NCBI GenBank assembly: GCA_040954595.2
Contig: CM082597.2
Span: 4,216,001 to 4,280,000 of the forward strand
Direction of reading: 5' to 3'
DNA: 64,000 nucleotides
Source: Balanoglossus misakiensis
Lineage: Eukaryota; Hemichordata
Each line of letters begins with the position of its first letter. The stretch's first letter is position 1. The notes under the pieces were generated by a model, which ran no database searches, was not told the origin of the DNA, and worked only from the letters and a program-made list of their open reading frames with translations. The position numbers were made by a program, and so were the translations under genes. This document shows positions 14,201-28,334 of the stretch, piece by piece.

Positions 14201-15742
14201 CGAATTTCGAGATTTTCGGCCGATTTGAACATTTTTCATGGGTTAACCATCATGGTTTTTGTCGAAAAACCACGAATTTTCGAGTTGCCGAATTTCGAGA
14301 TTTTCGGCCGATTTGAACATTTTTCATGGGTTAACCATCATGGTTTTTGTCGAAAAACCACGAATTTTCGAGTTGCCGAATTTCGAGATTTTCGGCCGAT
14401 TTGAACATTTTTCATGGGTTAACCATCATGGTTTTTGTCGAAAAACCACGAATTTTCGAGTTGCCGAATTTCGAGATTTTCGGCCGATTTGAACATTTTT
14501 CATGGGTTAACCATCATGGTTTTTGTCGAAAAACCACGAATTTTCGAGTTGCCGAATTTCGAGATTTTCGGCCGATTTGAACATTTTTCATGGGTTAACC
14601 ATCATGGTTTTTGTCGAAAAACCACGAATTTTCGAGTTGCCGAATTTCGAGATTTTCGGCCGATTTGAACATTTTTCATGGGTTAACCATCATGGTTTTT
14701 GTCGAAAAACCACGAATTTTCGAGTTGCCGAATTTCGAGATTTTCGGCCGATTTGAACATTTTTCATGGGTTAACCATCATGGTTTTTGTCGAAAAACCA
14801 CGAATTTTCGAGTTGCCGAATTTCGAGATTTTCGGCCGATTTGAACATTTTTCATGGGTTAACCATCATGGTTTTTGTCGAAAAACCACGAATTTTCGAG
14901 TTGCCGAATTTCGAGATTTTCGGCCGATTTGAACATTTTCATGGGTTAACCATCATGGTTTTTGTCGAAAAACCACGAATTTCGAGTTGCCGAATTTCGA
15001 GATTTTCGGCCGATTTGAACATTTTTCATGGGTTAACCATCATGGTTTTTGTCGAAAAACCACGAATTTTCGAGTTGCCGAATTTCGAGATTTTCGGCCG
15101 ATTTGAACATTTTTCATGGGTTAACCATCATGGTTTTTGTCGAAAAACCACGAATTTTCGAGTTGCCGAATTTCGAGATTTTCGGCCGATTTGAACATTT
15201 TTCATGGGTTAACCATCATGGTTTTTGTCGAAAACCACGAATTTTCGAGTTGCCGAATTTCGAGATTTTCGGCCGATTTGAACATTTTTCATGGGTTAAC
15301 CATCATGGTTTTTGTCGAAAAACCACGAATTTTCGAGTTGCCGAATTTCGAGATTTTCGGCCGATTTGAACATTTTTCATGGGTTAACCATCATGGTTTT
15401 TGTCGAAAAACCACGAATTTTCGAGTTGCCGAATTTCGAGATTTTCGGCCGATTTGAACATTTTTCATGGGTTAACCATCATGGTTTTTGTCGAAAAACC
15501 ACGAATTTTCGAGTTGCCGAATTTCGAGATTTTCGGCCGATTTGAACATTTTTCATGGGTTAACCATCATGGTTTTGTCGAAAAACCACGAATTTTCGAG
15601 TTGCCGAATTTCGAGATTTTCGGCCGATTTGAACATTTTTCATGGGTTAACCATCATGGTTTTTGTCGAAAAACCACGAATTTTCGAGTTGCCGAATTTC
15701 GAGATTTTCGGCCGATTTGAACATTTTTCATGGGTTAACCAT
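5244..15742. repeat. 88-bp satellite array, block B (highly homogeneous)
   Basis: About 119 monomers, nearly all with the junction GGCCGATTTGAAC. From about 7.4 kb to 15.7 kb the copies are almost identical in substitutions, and the differences are nearly all single-base length changes in short homopolymers (for example near 8261, 8549, 10274, 12696, 14939, 15573). A few variant monomers sit near the left end: CCCTTTTG at 5778-6130, a TTATCGAG unit near 6275 and CCGCG units near 7147-7240. Such homogeneity implies recent expansion or efficient homogenisation. Confidence 0.97.
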
Positions 15743-15844
15743 CATGGTTTTTGTCGAAAACATGGTTTTTGTCGAAAAAGCACGAATTTTCGAGTTGCCG
15801 AATTTCGAGAAGATTTTCGGGCCCATGGGGGGCGATTTGAACAT
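15743..15844. repeat. scrambled monomer at the block B/C junction
   Basis: The regular 88-bp phase breaks here. An 18-bp piece beginning CATGGTTTTTGTCG is duplicated in tandem (15743-15760 and 15761-15778). An AGA duplication follows near 15810, then an insertion with GGGCCCATGGGG near 15819-15832. The next unit, near 15998, lacks 3 bp. To the left the array is uniform type B; to the right it is mixed type C, so this marks a rearrangement or amplification boundary. Confidence 0.85.
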
Positions 15845-18800
15845 TTGTCATGGGTTAACCATCATGGTTTTTGTCGAAAAAGCACGAATTTTCGAGTTGC
15901 CGAATTTCGAGATTTTCGGCCCTTTTGAACATTTTTCATGGGTTAACCATCATGGTTTTTGTCGAAAAAGCACGAATTTTCGAGTTGCCGAATTTCGATT
16001 TTCGGCCCTTTTGAACATTTTTCATGGGTTAACCATCATGGTTTTTGTCGAAAAACCACGAATTTTCGAGTTGCCGAATTTCGAGATTTTCGGCCGATTT
16101 GAACATTTTTCATGGGTTAACCATCATGGTTTTTGTCGAAAAACCACGAATTTTCGAGTTGCCGAATTTCGAGATTTTCGGCCGATTTGAACATTTTTCA
16201 TGGGTTAACCATCATGGTTTTTGTCGAAAAAGCACGAATTTTCGAGTTGCCGAATTTCGAGATTTTCGGCCGATTTGAACATTTTTCATGGGTTAACCAT
16301 CATGGTTTTTGTCGAAAAAGCACGAATTTTCGAGTTGCCGAATTTCGAGATTTTCGGCCCTTTTGAACATTTTTCATGGGTTAACCATCATGGTTTTTGT
16401 CGAAAAACCACGAATTTTCGAGTTGCCGAATTTCGAGATTTTCGGCCCTTTTGAACATTTTTCATGGGTTAACCATCATGGTTTTTGTCGAAAAACCACG
16501 AATTTTCGAGTTGCCGATTTTCGAGATTTTCGGCCGATTTGAACATTTTTCATGGGTTAACCATCATGGTTTTTGTCGAAAAACCACGAATTTTCGAGTT
16601 GCCGAATTTCGAGATTTTCGGCCGATTTGAACATTTTTCATGGGTTAACCATCATGGTTTTTGTCGAAAAACCACGAATTTTCGAGTTGCCGAATTTCGA
16701 GATTTTCGGCCGATTTGAACATTTTTCATGGGTTAACCATCATGGTTTTTGTCGAAAAACCACGAATTTTCGAGTTGCCGAATTTCGAGATTTTCGGCCG
16801 ATTTGAACATTTTTCATGGGTTAACCATCATGGTTTTTGTCGAAAAACCACGAATTTTCGAGTTGCCGAATTTCGAGATTTTCGGCCGATTTGAACATTT
16901 TTCATGGGTTAACCATCATGGTTTTTGTCGAAAAACCACGAATTTTCGAGTTGCCGAATTTCGAGATTTTCGGCCGATTTGAACATTTTTCATGGGTTAA
17001 CCATCATGGTTTTTGTCGAAAAACCACGAATTTTCGAGTTGCCGAATTTCGAGATTTTCGGCCGATTTGAACATTTTTCATGGGTTAACCATCATGGTTT
17101 TTGTCGAAAAACCACGAATTTTCGAGTTGCCGAATTTCGAGATTTTCGGCCGATTTGAACATTTTTCATGGGTTAACCATCAGGGTTTTTGTCGAAAAAG
17201 CACGAATTTTCGAGTTGCCGAATTTCGAGATTTTCGGCCGATTTGAACATTTTTCATGGGTTAACCATCAGGGTTTTTGTCGAAAAAGCACGAATTTTCG
17301 AGTTGCCGAATTTCGAGATTTTCGGCCGATTTGAACATTTTTCATGGGTTAACCATCATGGTTTTTGTCGAAAAACCACGAATTTTCGAGTTGCCGAATT
17401 TCGAGATTTTCGGCCGATTTGAACATTTTTCATGGGTTAACCATCATGGTTTTTGTCGAAAAAGCACGAATTTTCGAGTTGCCGAATTTCGAGATTTTCG
17501 GCCGATTTGAACATTTTTCATGGGTTAACCATCATGGTTTTTGTCGAAAAAGCACGAATTTTCGAGTTGCCGAATTTCGAGATTTTCGGCCGATTTGAAC
17601 ATTTTTCATGGGTTAACCATCATGGTTTTTGTCGAAAAAGCACGAACTTTCGAGTTGCCGAATTTCGAGATTTTCGGCCCTTTTGAACATTTTTCATGGG
17701 TTAACCATCATGGTTTTTGTCGAAAAAGCACGAATTTTCGAGTTGCCGAATTTCGAGATTTTCGGCCGATTTGAACATTTTTCATGGGTTAACCATCATG
17801 GTTTTTGTCGAAAAAGCACGAACTTTCGAGTTGCCGAATTTCGAGATTTTCGGCCCTTTTGAACATTTTTCATGGGTTAACCATCATGGTTTTTGTCGAA
17901 AAAGCACGAATTTTCGAGTTGCCGAATTTCGAGATTTTCGGCCCTTTTGAACATTTTTCATGGGTTAACCATCATGGTTTTTGTCGAAAAACCACGAATT
18001 TTCGAGTTGCCGATTTTCGAGATTTTCGGCCGATTTGAACATTTTTCATGGGTTAACCATCATGGTTTTTGTCGAAAAACCACGAATTTTCGAGTTGCCG
18101 AATTTCGAGATTTTCGGCCGATTTGAACATTTTTCATGGGTTAACCATCATGGTTTTTGTCGAAAAACCACGAATTTTCGAGTTGCCGAATTTCGAGATT
18201 TTCGGCCGATTTGAACATTTTTCATGGGTTAACCATCATGGTTTTTGTCGAAAAACCACGAATTTTCGAGTTGCCGAATTTCGAGATTTTCGGCCGATTT
18301 GAACATTTTTCATGGGTTAACCATCATGGTTTTTGTCGAAAAACCACGAATTTTCGAGTTGCCGAATTTCGAGATTTTCGGCCGATTTGAACATTTTTCA
18401 TGGGTTAACCATCATGGTTTTTGTCGAAAAACCACGAATTTTCGAGTTGCCGAATTTCGAGATTTTCGGCCGATTTGAACATTTTTCATGGGTTAACCAT
18501 CATGGTTTTTGTCGAAAAACCACGAATTTTCGAGTTGCCGAATTTCGAGATTTTCGGCCGATTTGAACATTTTTCATGGGTTAACCATCATGGTTTTTGT
18601 CGAAAAACCACGAATTTTCGAGTTGCCGAATTTCGAGATTTTCGGCCGATTTGAACATTTTTCATGGGTTAACCATCATGGTTTTTGTCGAAAAAGCACG
18701 AATTTTCGAGTTGCCGAATTTCGAGATTTTCGGCCTTTTGAACATTTTTCATGGGTTAACCATCATGGTTTTTGTCGAAAAAGCACGAATTTTCGAGTTG

Positions 18801-21800
18801 CCGAATTTCGAGATTTTCTGCCGATTTGAACATTTTTCATGGGTTAACCATCATGGTTTTTGTCGAAAAACCACGAATTTTCGAGTTGCCGAATTTCGAG
18901 ATTTTCGGCCGATTTGAACATTTTTCATGGGTTAACCATCATGGTTTTTGTCGAAAAACCACGAATTTTCGAGTTGCCGAATTTCGAGATTTTCGGCCGA
19001 TTTGAGCATTTTTCATGGGTTAACCATCATGGTTTTTGTCGAAAAACCACGAATTTTCGAGTTGCCGAATTTCGAGATTTTCGGCCGATTTGAACATTTT
19101 TCATGGGTTAACCATCATGGTTTTTGTCGAAAAACCACGAATTTTCGAGTTGCCGAATTTCGAGATTTTCGGTCGATTTGAACATTTTTCATGGGTTAAC
19201 CATCATGGTTTTTGTCGAAAAACCACGAATTTTCGAGTTGCCGAATTTCGAGATTTTCGGCCGATTTGAACATTTTTCATGGGTTAACCATCATGGTTTT
19301 TGTCGAAAAACCACGAATTTTCGAGTTGCCGAATTTCGAGATTTTCGGCCGATTTGAACATTTTTCATGGGTTAACCATCATGGTTTTTGTCGAAAAACC
19401 ACGAATTTTCGAGTTGCCGAATTTCGAGATTTTCGGCCGATTTGAACATTTTTCATGGGTTAACCATCATGGTTTTTGTCGAAAAACCACGAATTTTCGA
19501 GTTGCCGAATTTCGAGATTTTCGGCCGATTTGAACATTTTTCATGGGTTAACCATCATGGTTTTTGTCGAAAAAGCACGAATTTTCGAGTTGCCGAATTT
19601 CGAGATTTTCGGCCGATTTGAACATTTTTCATGGGTTAACCATCATGGTTTTTGTCGAAAAAGCACGAATTTTCGAGTTGCCGAATTTCGAGATTTTCGG
19701 CCGATTTGAACATTTTTCATGGGTTAACCATCATGGTTTTTGTCGAAAAAGCACGAATTTTCGAGTTGCCGAATTTCGAGATTTTCGGCCGATTTGAACA
19801 TTTTTCATGGGTTAACCATCATGGTTTTTGTCGAAAAAGCACGAATTTTCGAGTTGCCGAATTTCGAGATTTTCGGCCGATTTGAACATTTTTCATGGGT
19901 TAACCATCATGGTTTTTGTCGAAAAACCACGAATTTTCGAGTTGCCGAATTTCGAGATTTTCGGCCGATTTGAACATTTTTCATGGGTTAACCATCATGG
20001 TTTTTGTCGAAAAACCACGAATTTTCGAGTTGCCGAATTTCGAGATTTTCGGCCGATTTGAACATTTTTCATGGGTTAACCATCATGGTTTTTGTCGAAA
20101 AACCACGAATTTTCGAGTTGCCGAATTTCGAGATTTTCGGCCGATTTGAACATTTTTCATGGGTTAACCATCATGGTTTTTGTCGAAAAACCACGAATTT
20201 TCGAGTTGCCGAATTTCGAGATTTTCGGCCGATTTGAACATTTTTCATGGGTTAACCATCATGGTTTTTGTCGAAAAACCACGAATTTTCGAGTTGCCGA
20301 ATTTCGAGATTTTCGGCCGATTTGAACATTTTTCATGGGTTAACCATCATGGTTTTTGTCGAAAAACCACGAATTTTCGAGTTGCCGAATTTCGAGATTT
20401 TCGGCCGATTTGAACATTTTTCATGGGTTAACCATCAGGGTTTTTGTCGAAAAAGCACGAATTTTCGAGTTGCCGAATTTCGAGATTTTCGGCCGATTTG
20501 AACATTTTTCATGGGTTAACCATCAGGGTTTTTGTCGAAAAAGCACGAATTTTCGAGTTGCCGAATTTCGAGATTTTCGGCCGATTTGAACATTTTTCAT
20601 GGGTTAACCATCATGGTTTTTGTCGAAAAAGCACGAATTTTCGAGTTGCCGAATTTCGAGATTTTCGGCCGATTTGAACATTTTTCATGGGTTAACCATC
20701 ATGGTTTTTGTCGAAAAAGCACGAATTTTCGAGTTGCCGAATTTCGAGATTTTCGGCCCTTTTGAACATTTTTCATGGGTTAACCATCATGGTTTTTGTC
20801 GAAAAACCACGAATTTTCGAGTTGCCGAATTTCGAGATTTTCGGTCGATTTGAACATTTTTCATGGGTTAACCATCATGGTTTTTGTCGAAAAACCACGA
20901 ATTTTCGAGTTGCCGAATTTCAAGATTTTCGGCCGATTTGAACATTTTTCATGGGTTAACCATCATGGTTTTTGTCGAAAACCACGAATTTTCGAGTTGC
21001 CGAATTTCGAGATTTTCGGCCGATTTGAACATTTTTCATGGGTTAACCATCATGGTTTTTGTCGAAAAAGCACGAATTTTCGAGTTGCCGAATTTCGAGA
21101 TTTTCGGCCCTTTTGAACATTTTTCATGGGTTAACCATCATGGTTTTTGTCGAAAAACCACGAATTTTCGAGTTGCCGAATTTCGAGATTTTCGGCCCTT
21201 TTGAACATTTTTCATGGGTTAACCATCATGGTTTTTGTCGAAAAAGCACGAATTTTCGAGTTGCCGAATTTCGAGATTTTCGGCCGATTTGAACATTTTT
21301 CATGGGTTAACCATCATGGTTTTTGTCGAAAAACCACGAATTTTCGAGTTGCCGAATTTCGAGATTTTCGGCCGATTTGAACATTTTTCATGGGTTAACC
21401 ATCATGGTTTTTGTCGAAAAACCACGAATTTTCGAGTTGCCGAATTTCGAGATTTTCGGTCGATTTGAACATTTTTCATGGGTTAACCATCATGGTTTTT
21501 GTCGAAAAACCACGAATTTTCGAGTTGCCGAATTTCGAGATTTTCGGCCCTTTTGAACATTTTTCATGGGTTAACCATCATGGTTTTTGTCGAAAAACCA
21601 CGAATTTTCGAGTTGCCGAATTTCGAGATTTTCGGCCCTTTTGAACATTTTTCATGGGTTAACCATCATGGTTTTTGTCGAAAAACCACGAATTTTCGAG
21701 TTGCCGAATTTCGAGATTTTCGGCCCTTTTGAACATTTTTCATGGGTTAACCATCATGGTTTTTGTCGAAAAACCACGAATTTTCGAGTTGCCGAATTTC

Positions 21801-24800
21801 GAGATTTTCGGCCCTTTTGAACATTTTTCATGGGTTAACCATCATGGTTTTTGTCGAAAAACCACGAATTTTCGAGTTGCCGAATTTCGAGATTTTCGGC
21901 CCTTTTGAACATTTTTCATGGGTTAGCCATCATGGTTTTTGTCGAAAAACCACGAATTTTCGAGTTGCCGAATTTCGAGATTTTCGGCCCCTTTGAACAT
22001 TTTTCATGGGTTAACCATCATGGTTTTTGTCGAAAAACCACGAATTTTCGAGTTGCCGAATTTCGAGATTTTCGGCCCTTTTGAACATTTTTCATGGGTT
22101 AACCATCATGGTTTTTGTCGAAAAACCACGAATTTTCGAGTTGCCGAATTTCGAGATTTTCGGCCCTTTTGAACATTTTTCATGGGTTAACCATCATGGT
22201 TTTTGTCGAAAAACCACGAATTTTCGAGTTGCCGAATTTCGAGATTTTCGGCTGATTTGAACATTTTTCATGGGTTAACCATCATGGTTTTTGTCGAAAA
22301 ACCACGAATTTTCGAGTTGCCGAATTTCGAGATTTTCGGCCGATTTGAACATTTTTCATGGGTTAACAACCATCATGGTTTTTGTCGAAAAACCACGAAT
22401 TTTCGAGTTGCCGAATTTCGAGATTTTCGGCCGATTTGAACATTTTTCATGGGTTAACCATCATGGTTTTTGTCGAAAAAGCACGAATTTTCGAGTTGCC
22501 GAATTTCGAGATTTTCGGCCCTTTTGAACATTTTTCATGGGTTAACCATCATGGTTTTTGTCGAAAAACCACGAATTTTCGAGTTGCCGAATTTCGAGAT
22601 TTTCGGCCCTTTTGAACATTTTTCATGGGTTAACCATCATGGTTTTTGTCGAAAAACCACGAATTTTCGAGTTGCCGAATTTCGAGATTTTCGGCCCTTT
22701 TGAACATTTTTCATGGGTTAACCATCATGGTTTTTGTCGAAAAACCACGAATTTTCGAGTTGCCGAATTTCGAGATTTTCGGCCGATTTGAACATTTTTC
22801 ATGGGTTAACCATCATGGTTTTTGTCGAAAAACCACGAATTTTCGAGTTGCCGAATTTCGAGATTTTCGGCCGATTTGAACATTTTTCATGGGTTAACCA
22901 TCATGGTTTTTGTCGAAAAACCACGAATTTTCGAGTTGCCGAATTTCGAGATTTTCGGTCGATTTGAACATTTTTCATGGGTTAACCATCATGGTTTTTG
23001 TCGAAAAACCACGAATTTTCGAGTTGCCGAATTTCGAGATTTTCGGCCGATTTGAACATTTTTCATGGGTTAACCATCATGGTTTTTGTCGAAAAACCAC
23101 GAATTTTTGAGTTGCCGAATTTCGAGATTTTCGGCCGATTTGAACATTTTTCATGGGTTAACCATCATGGTTTTTGTCGAAAAAGCACGAATTTTCGAGT
23201 TGCCGAATTTCGAGATTTTCGGCCCTTTTGAACATTTTTCATGGGTTAACCATCATGGTTTTTGTCGAAAAACCACGAATTTTCGAGTTGCCGAATTTCG
23301 AGATTTTCGGCCGATTTGAACATTTTTCATGGGTTAACCATCATGGTTTTTGTCGAAAAACCACGAATTTTCGAGTTGCCGAATTTCGAGATTTTCGGCC
23401 GATTTGAACATTTTTCATGGGTTAACCATCATGGTTTTTGTCGAAAAACCACGAATTTTCGAGTTGCCGAATTTCGAGATTTTCGGTCGATTTGAACATT
23501 TTTCATGGGTTAACCATCATGGTTTTTGTCGAAAAACCACGAATTTTCGAGTTGCCGAATTTCGAGATTTTCGGCCGATTTGAACATTTTTCATATGTTA
23601 ACCATCATGGTTTTTGTCGAAAAACCACGAATTTTCGAGTTGCCGAATTTCGAGATTTTCGGTCGATTTGAACATTTTTCATGGGTTAACCATCATGGTT
23701 TTTGTCGAAAAACCACGAATTTTCGAGTTGCGAAATTTCGAGATTTTCGGCCCTTTTGAACATTTTTCATGGGTTAACCATCATGGTTTTTGTCGAAAAA
23801 CCGCGAATTTTCGAGTTGCCGAATTTCGAGATTTTCGGCCGATTTGAACATTTTTCATGGGTTAACCATCATGGTTTTTGTCGAAAAACCACGAATTTTC
23901 GAGTTGCCGAATTTCGAGATTTTCGGCCGATTTGAACATTTTTCATGGGTTAACCATCATGGTTTTTGTCGAAAAACCACGAATTTTCGAGTTGCCGAAT
24001 TTCGAGATTTTCGGCCGATTTGAACATTTTTCATGGGTTAACCATCATGGTTTTTGTCGAAAAACCACGAATTTTCGAGTTGCCGAATTTCGAGATTTTC
24101 GGCCGATTTGAACATTTTTCATGGGTTAACCATCATGGTTTTTGTCGAAAAAGCACGAATTTTCGAGTTGCCGAATTTCGAGGTTTTCGGCCCTTTTGAA
24201 CATTTTTCATGGGTTAGCCATCATGGTTTTTGTCGAAAAACCACGAATTTTCGAGTTGCCGAATTTCGAGATTTTCGCCCTTTTGAACATTTTTCATGGG
24301 TTAACCATCATGGTTTTTGTCGAAAAACCACGAATTTTCGAGTTGCCGAATTTCGAGATTTTCGGCCGATTTGAACATTTTTCATGGGTTAACCATCATG
24401 GTTTTTGTCGAAAAACCACGAATTTTCGAGTTGCCGAATTTCGAGATTTTCGGCCGATTTGAACATTTTTCATGGGTTAACCATCATGGTTTTTGTCGAA
24501 AAACCACGAATTTTCGAGTTGCCGAATTTCGAGATTTTCGGTCGATTTGAACATTTTTCATGGGTTAACCATCATGGTTTTTGTCGAAAAACCACGAATT
24601 TTCGAGTTGCCGAATTTCGAGATTTTCGGCCGATTTGAACATTTTTCAGGGGTTAACCATCATGGTTTTTGTCGAAAAAGCACGAATTTTCGAGTTGCCG
24701 AATTTCGAGATTTTCGGCCGATTTGAACATTTTTCATGGGTTAACCATCATGGTTTTTGTCGAAACACCACGAATTTTCGAGTTGCCGAATTTCGAGATT

Positions 24801-27800
24801 TTCGGCCGATTTGAACATTTTTCATGGGTTAACCATCATGGTTTTTGTCGAAAAACCACGAATTTTCGAGTTGCCGAATTTCGAGATTTTCGGTCGATTT
24901 GAACATTTTTCATGGGTTAACCATCATGGTTTTTGTCGAAAAACCACGAATTTTCGAGTTGCCGAATTTCGAGATTTTCGGCCGATTTGAACATTTTTCA
25001 TGGGTTAACCATCATGGTTTTTGTCGAAAAACCACGAATTTTCGAGTTGCCGAATTTCGAGATTTTCGGCCGATTTGAACATTTTTCATGGGTTAACCAT
25101 CATGGTTTTTGTCGAAAAACCACGAATTTTCGAGTTGCCGAATTTCGAGATTTTCGGCCCTTTTGAACATTTTTCATGGGTTAACCATCATGGTTTTTGT
25201 CGAAAAACCACGAATTTTCGAGTTGCCGAATTTCGAGATTTTCGGCCCTTTTGAACATTTTTCATGGGTTAACCATCATGGTTTTTGTCGAAAAACCACG
25301 AATTTTCGAGTTGCCGAATTTCGAGATTTTCGGCCCTTTTGAACATTTTTCATGGGTTAACCATCATGGTTTTTGTCGAAAAAGCACGAATTTTCGAGTT
25401 GCCGAATTTCGAGATTTTCGGCCGATTTGAACATTTTTCATGGGTTAACCATCATGGTTTTTGTCGAAAAACCACGAATTTTCGAGTTGCCGAATTTCGA
25501 GATTTTCGGCCGATTTGAACATTTTTCATGGGTTAACCATCATGGTTTTTGTCGAAAAACCACGAATTTTCGAGTTGCCGAATTTCGAGATTTTCGGCCG
25601 ATTTGAACATTTTTCATGGGTTAACCATCATGGTTTTTGTCGAAAAACCACGAATTTTCGAGTTGCCGAATTTCGAGATTTTCGGCCCTTTTGAACATTT
25701 TTCATGGGTTAACCATCATGGTTTTTGTCGAAAAACCACGAATTTTCGAGTTGCCGAATTTCGAGATTTTCGGCCCTTTTGAACATTTTTCATGGGTTAA
25801 CCATCATGGTTTTTGTCGAAAAAGCACGAATTTTCGAGTTGCCGAATTTCGAGATTTTCGGCCCTTTTGAACATTTTTCATGGGTTAACCATCATGGTTT
25901 TTGTCGAAAAACCACGAATTTTCGAGTTGCCGAATTTCGAGATTTTCGGCCCTTTTGAACATTTTTCATGGGTTAACCATCATGGTTTTTGTCGAAAAAC
26001 CACGAATTTTCGAGTTGCCGAATTTCGAGATTTTCGGCCGATTTGAACATTTTTCATGGGTTAACCATCATGGTTTTTGTCGAAAAACCACGAATTTTCG
26101 AGTTGCCGAATTTCGAGATTTTCGGCCCTTTTGAACATTTTTCATGGGTTAACCATCATGGTTTTTGTCGAAAAACCACGAATTTTCGAGTTGCCGAATT
26201 TCGAGATTTTCGGTCGATTTGAACATTTTTCATGGGTTAACCATCATGGTTTTTGTCGAAAAACCACGAATTTTCGAGTTGCCGAATTTCGAGATTTTCG
26301 GCCGATTTGAACATTTTTCATGGGTTAACCATCATGGTTTTTGTCGAAAAACCACGAATTTTCGAGTTGCCGAATTTCGAGATTTTCGGCCGATTTGAAC
26401 ATTTTTCATGGGTTAACCATCATGGTTTTTGTCGAAAAAGCACGAATTTTCGAGTTGCAGAATTTCGAGATTTTCGGCCCTTTTGAACATTTTTCATGGG
26501 TTAACCATCATGGTTTTTGTCGAAAAACCACGAATTTTCGAGTTGCCGAATTTCGAGATTTTCGGCCGATTTGAACATTTTTCATGGGTTAACCATCATG
26601 GTTTTTGTCGAAAAACCACGAATTTTCGAGTTGCCGAATTTCGAGATTTTCGGCCGATTTGAACATTTTTCATGGGTTAACCATCATGGTTTTTGTCGAA
26701 AAACCACGAATTTTCGAGTTGCCGAATTTCGAGATTTTCGGTCGATTTGAACATTTTTCATGGGTTAACCATCATGGTTTTTGTCGAAAAACCACGAATT
26801 TTCGAGTTGCCGAATTTCGAGATTTTCGGCCGATTTGAACATTTTTCATATGTTAACCATCATGGTTTTTGTCGAAAAACGACGAATTTTCGAGTTGCCG
26901 AATTTCGAGATTTTCGGCCGATTTGAACATTTTTCATGGGTTAACCATCATGGTTTTTGTCGAAAAACCACGAATTTTCGAGTTGCCGAATTTCGAGATT
27001 TTCGGCCCTTTTGAACATTTTTCATGGGTTAACCATCATGGTTTTTGTCGAAAAACCGCGAATTTTCGAGTTGCCGAATTTCGAGATTTTCGGCCGATTT
27101 GAACATTTTTCATGGGTTAACCATCATGGTTTTTGTCGAAAAACCACGAATTTTCGAGTTGCCGAATTTCGAGATTTTCGGCCGATTTGAACATTTTTCA
27201 TGGGTTAACCATCATGGTTTTTGTCGAAAAACCACGAATTTTCGAGTTGCCGAATTTCGAGATTTTCGGTCGATTTGAACATTTTTCATGGGTTAACCAT
27301 CATGGTTTTTGTCGAAAAACCACGAATTTTCGAGTTGCCGAATTTCGAGATTTTCGGCCGATTTGAACATTTTTCATGGGTTAACCATCATGGTTTTTGT
27401 CGAAAAACCACGAATTTTCGAGTTGCCGAATTTCGAGATTTTCGGCCGATTTGAACATTTTTCATGGGTTAACCATCATGGTTTTTGTCGAAAAACCACG
27501 AATTTTCGAGTTGCCGAATTTCGAGATTTTCGGCCCTTTTGAACATTTTTCATGGGTTAACCATCATGGTTTTTGTCGAAAAACCACGAATTTTCGAGTT
27601 GCCGAATTTCGAGATTTTCGGCCCTTTTGAACATTTTTCATGGGTTAACCATCATGGTTTTTGTCGAAAAACCACGAATTTTCGAGTTGCCGAATTTCGA
27701 GATTTTCGGCCCTTTTGAACATTTTTCATGGGTTAACCATCATGGTTTTTGTCGAAAAAGCACGAATTTTCGAGTTGCCGAATTTCGAGATTTTCGGCCG

Positions 27801-28334
27801 ATTTGAACATTTTTCATGGGTTAACCATCATGGTTTTTGTCGAAAAACCACGAATTTTCGAGTTGCCGAATTTCGAGATTTTCGGCCGATTTGAACATTT
27901 TTCATGGGTTAACCATCATGGTTTTTGTCGAAAAACCACGAATTTTCGAGTTGCCGAATTTCGAGATTTTCGGCCGATTTGAACATTTTTCATGGGTTAA
28001 CCATCATGGTTTTTGTCGAAAAACCACGAATTTTCGAGTTGCCGAATTTCGAGATTTTCGGCCGATTTGAACATTTTTCATGGGTTAACCATCATGGTTT
28101 TTGTCGAAAAACCACGAATTTTCGAGTTGCCGAATTTCGAGATTTTCGGCCCTTTTGAACATTTTTCATGGGTTAACCATCATGGTTTTTGTCGAAAAAC
28201 CACGAATTTTCGAGTTGCCGAATTTCGAGATTTTCGGCCCATTTGAACATTTTTCATGGGTTAACCATCATGGTTTTTGTCGAAAAACCACGAATTTTCG
28301 AGTTGCCGAATTTCGAGATTTTCGGCTGATTTGA

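Noticed and set aside
5244-15742. CENP-B box in the monomer (TTCGAGATTTTCGGC)
   Set aside because: It resembles TTCGNNNNANNCGGG but misses two core positions (the central A and the last G), so I do not call it.
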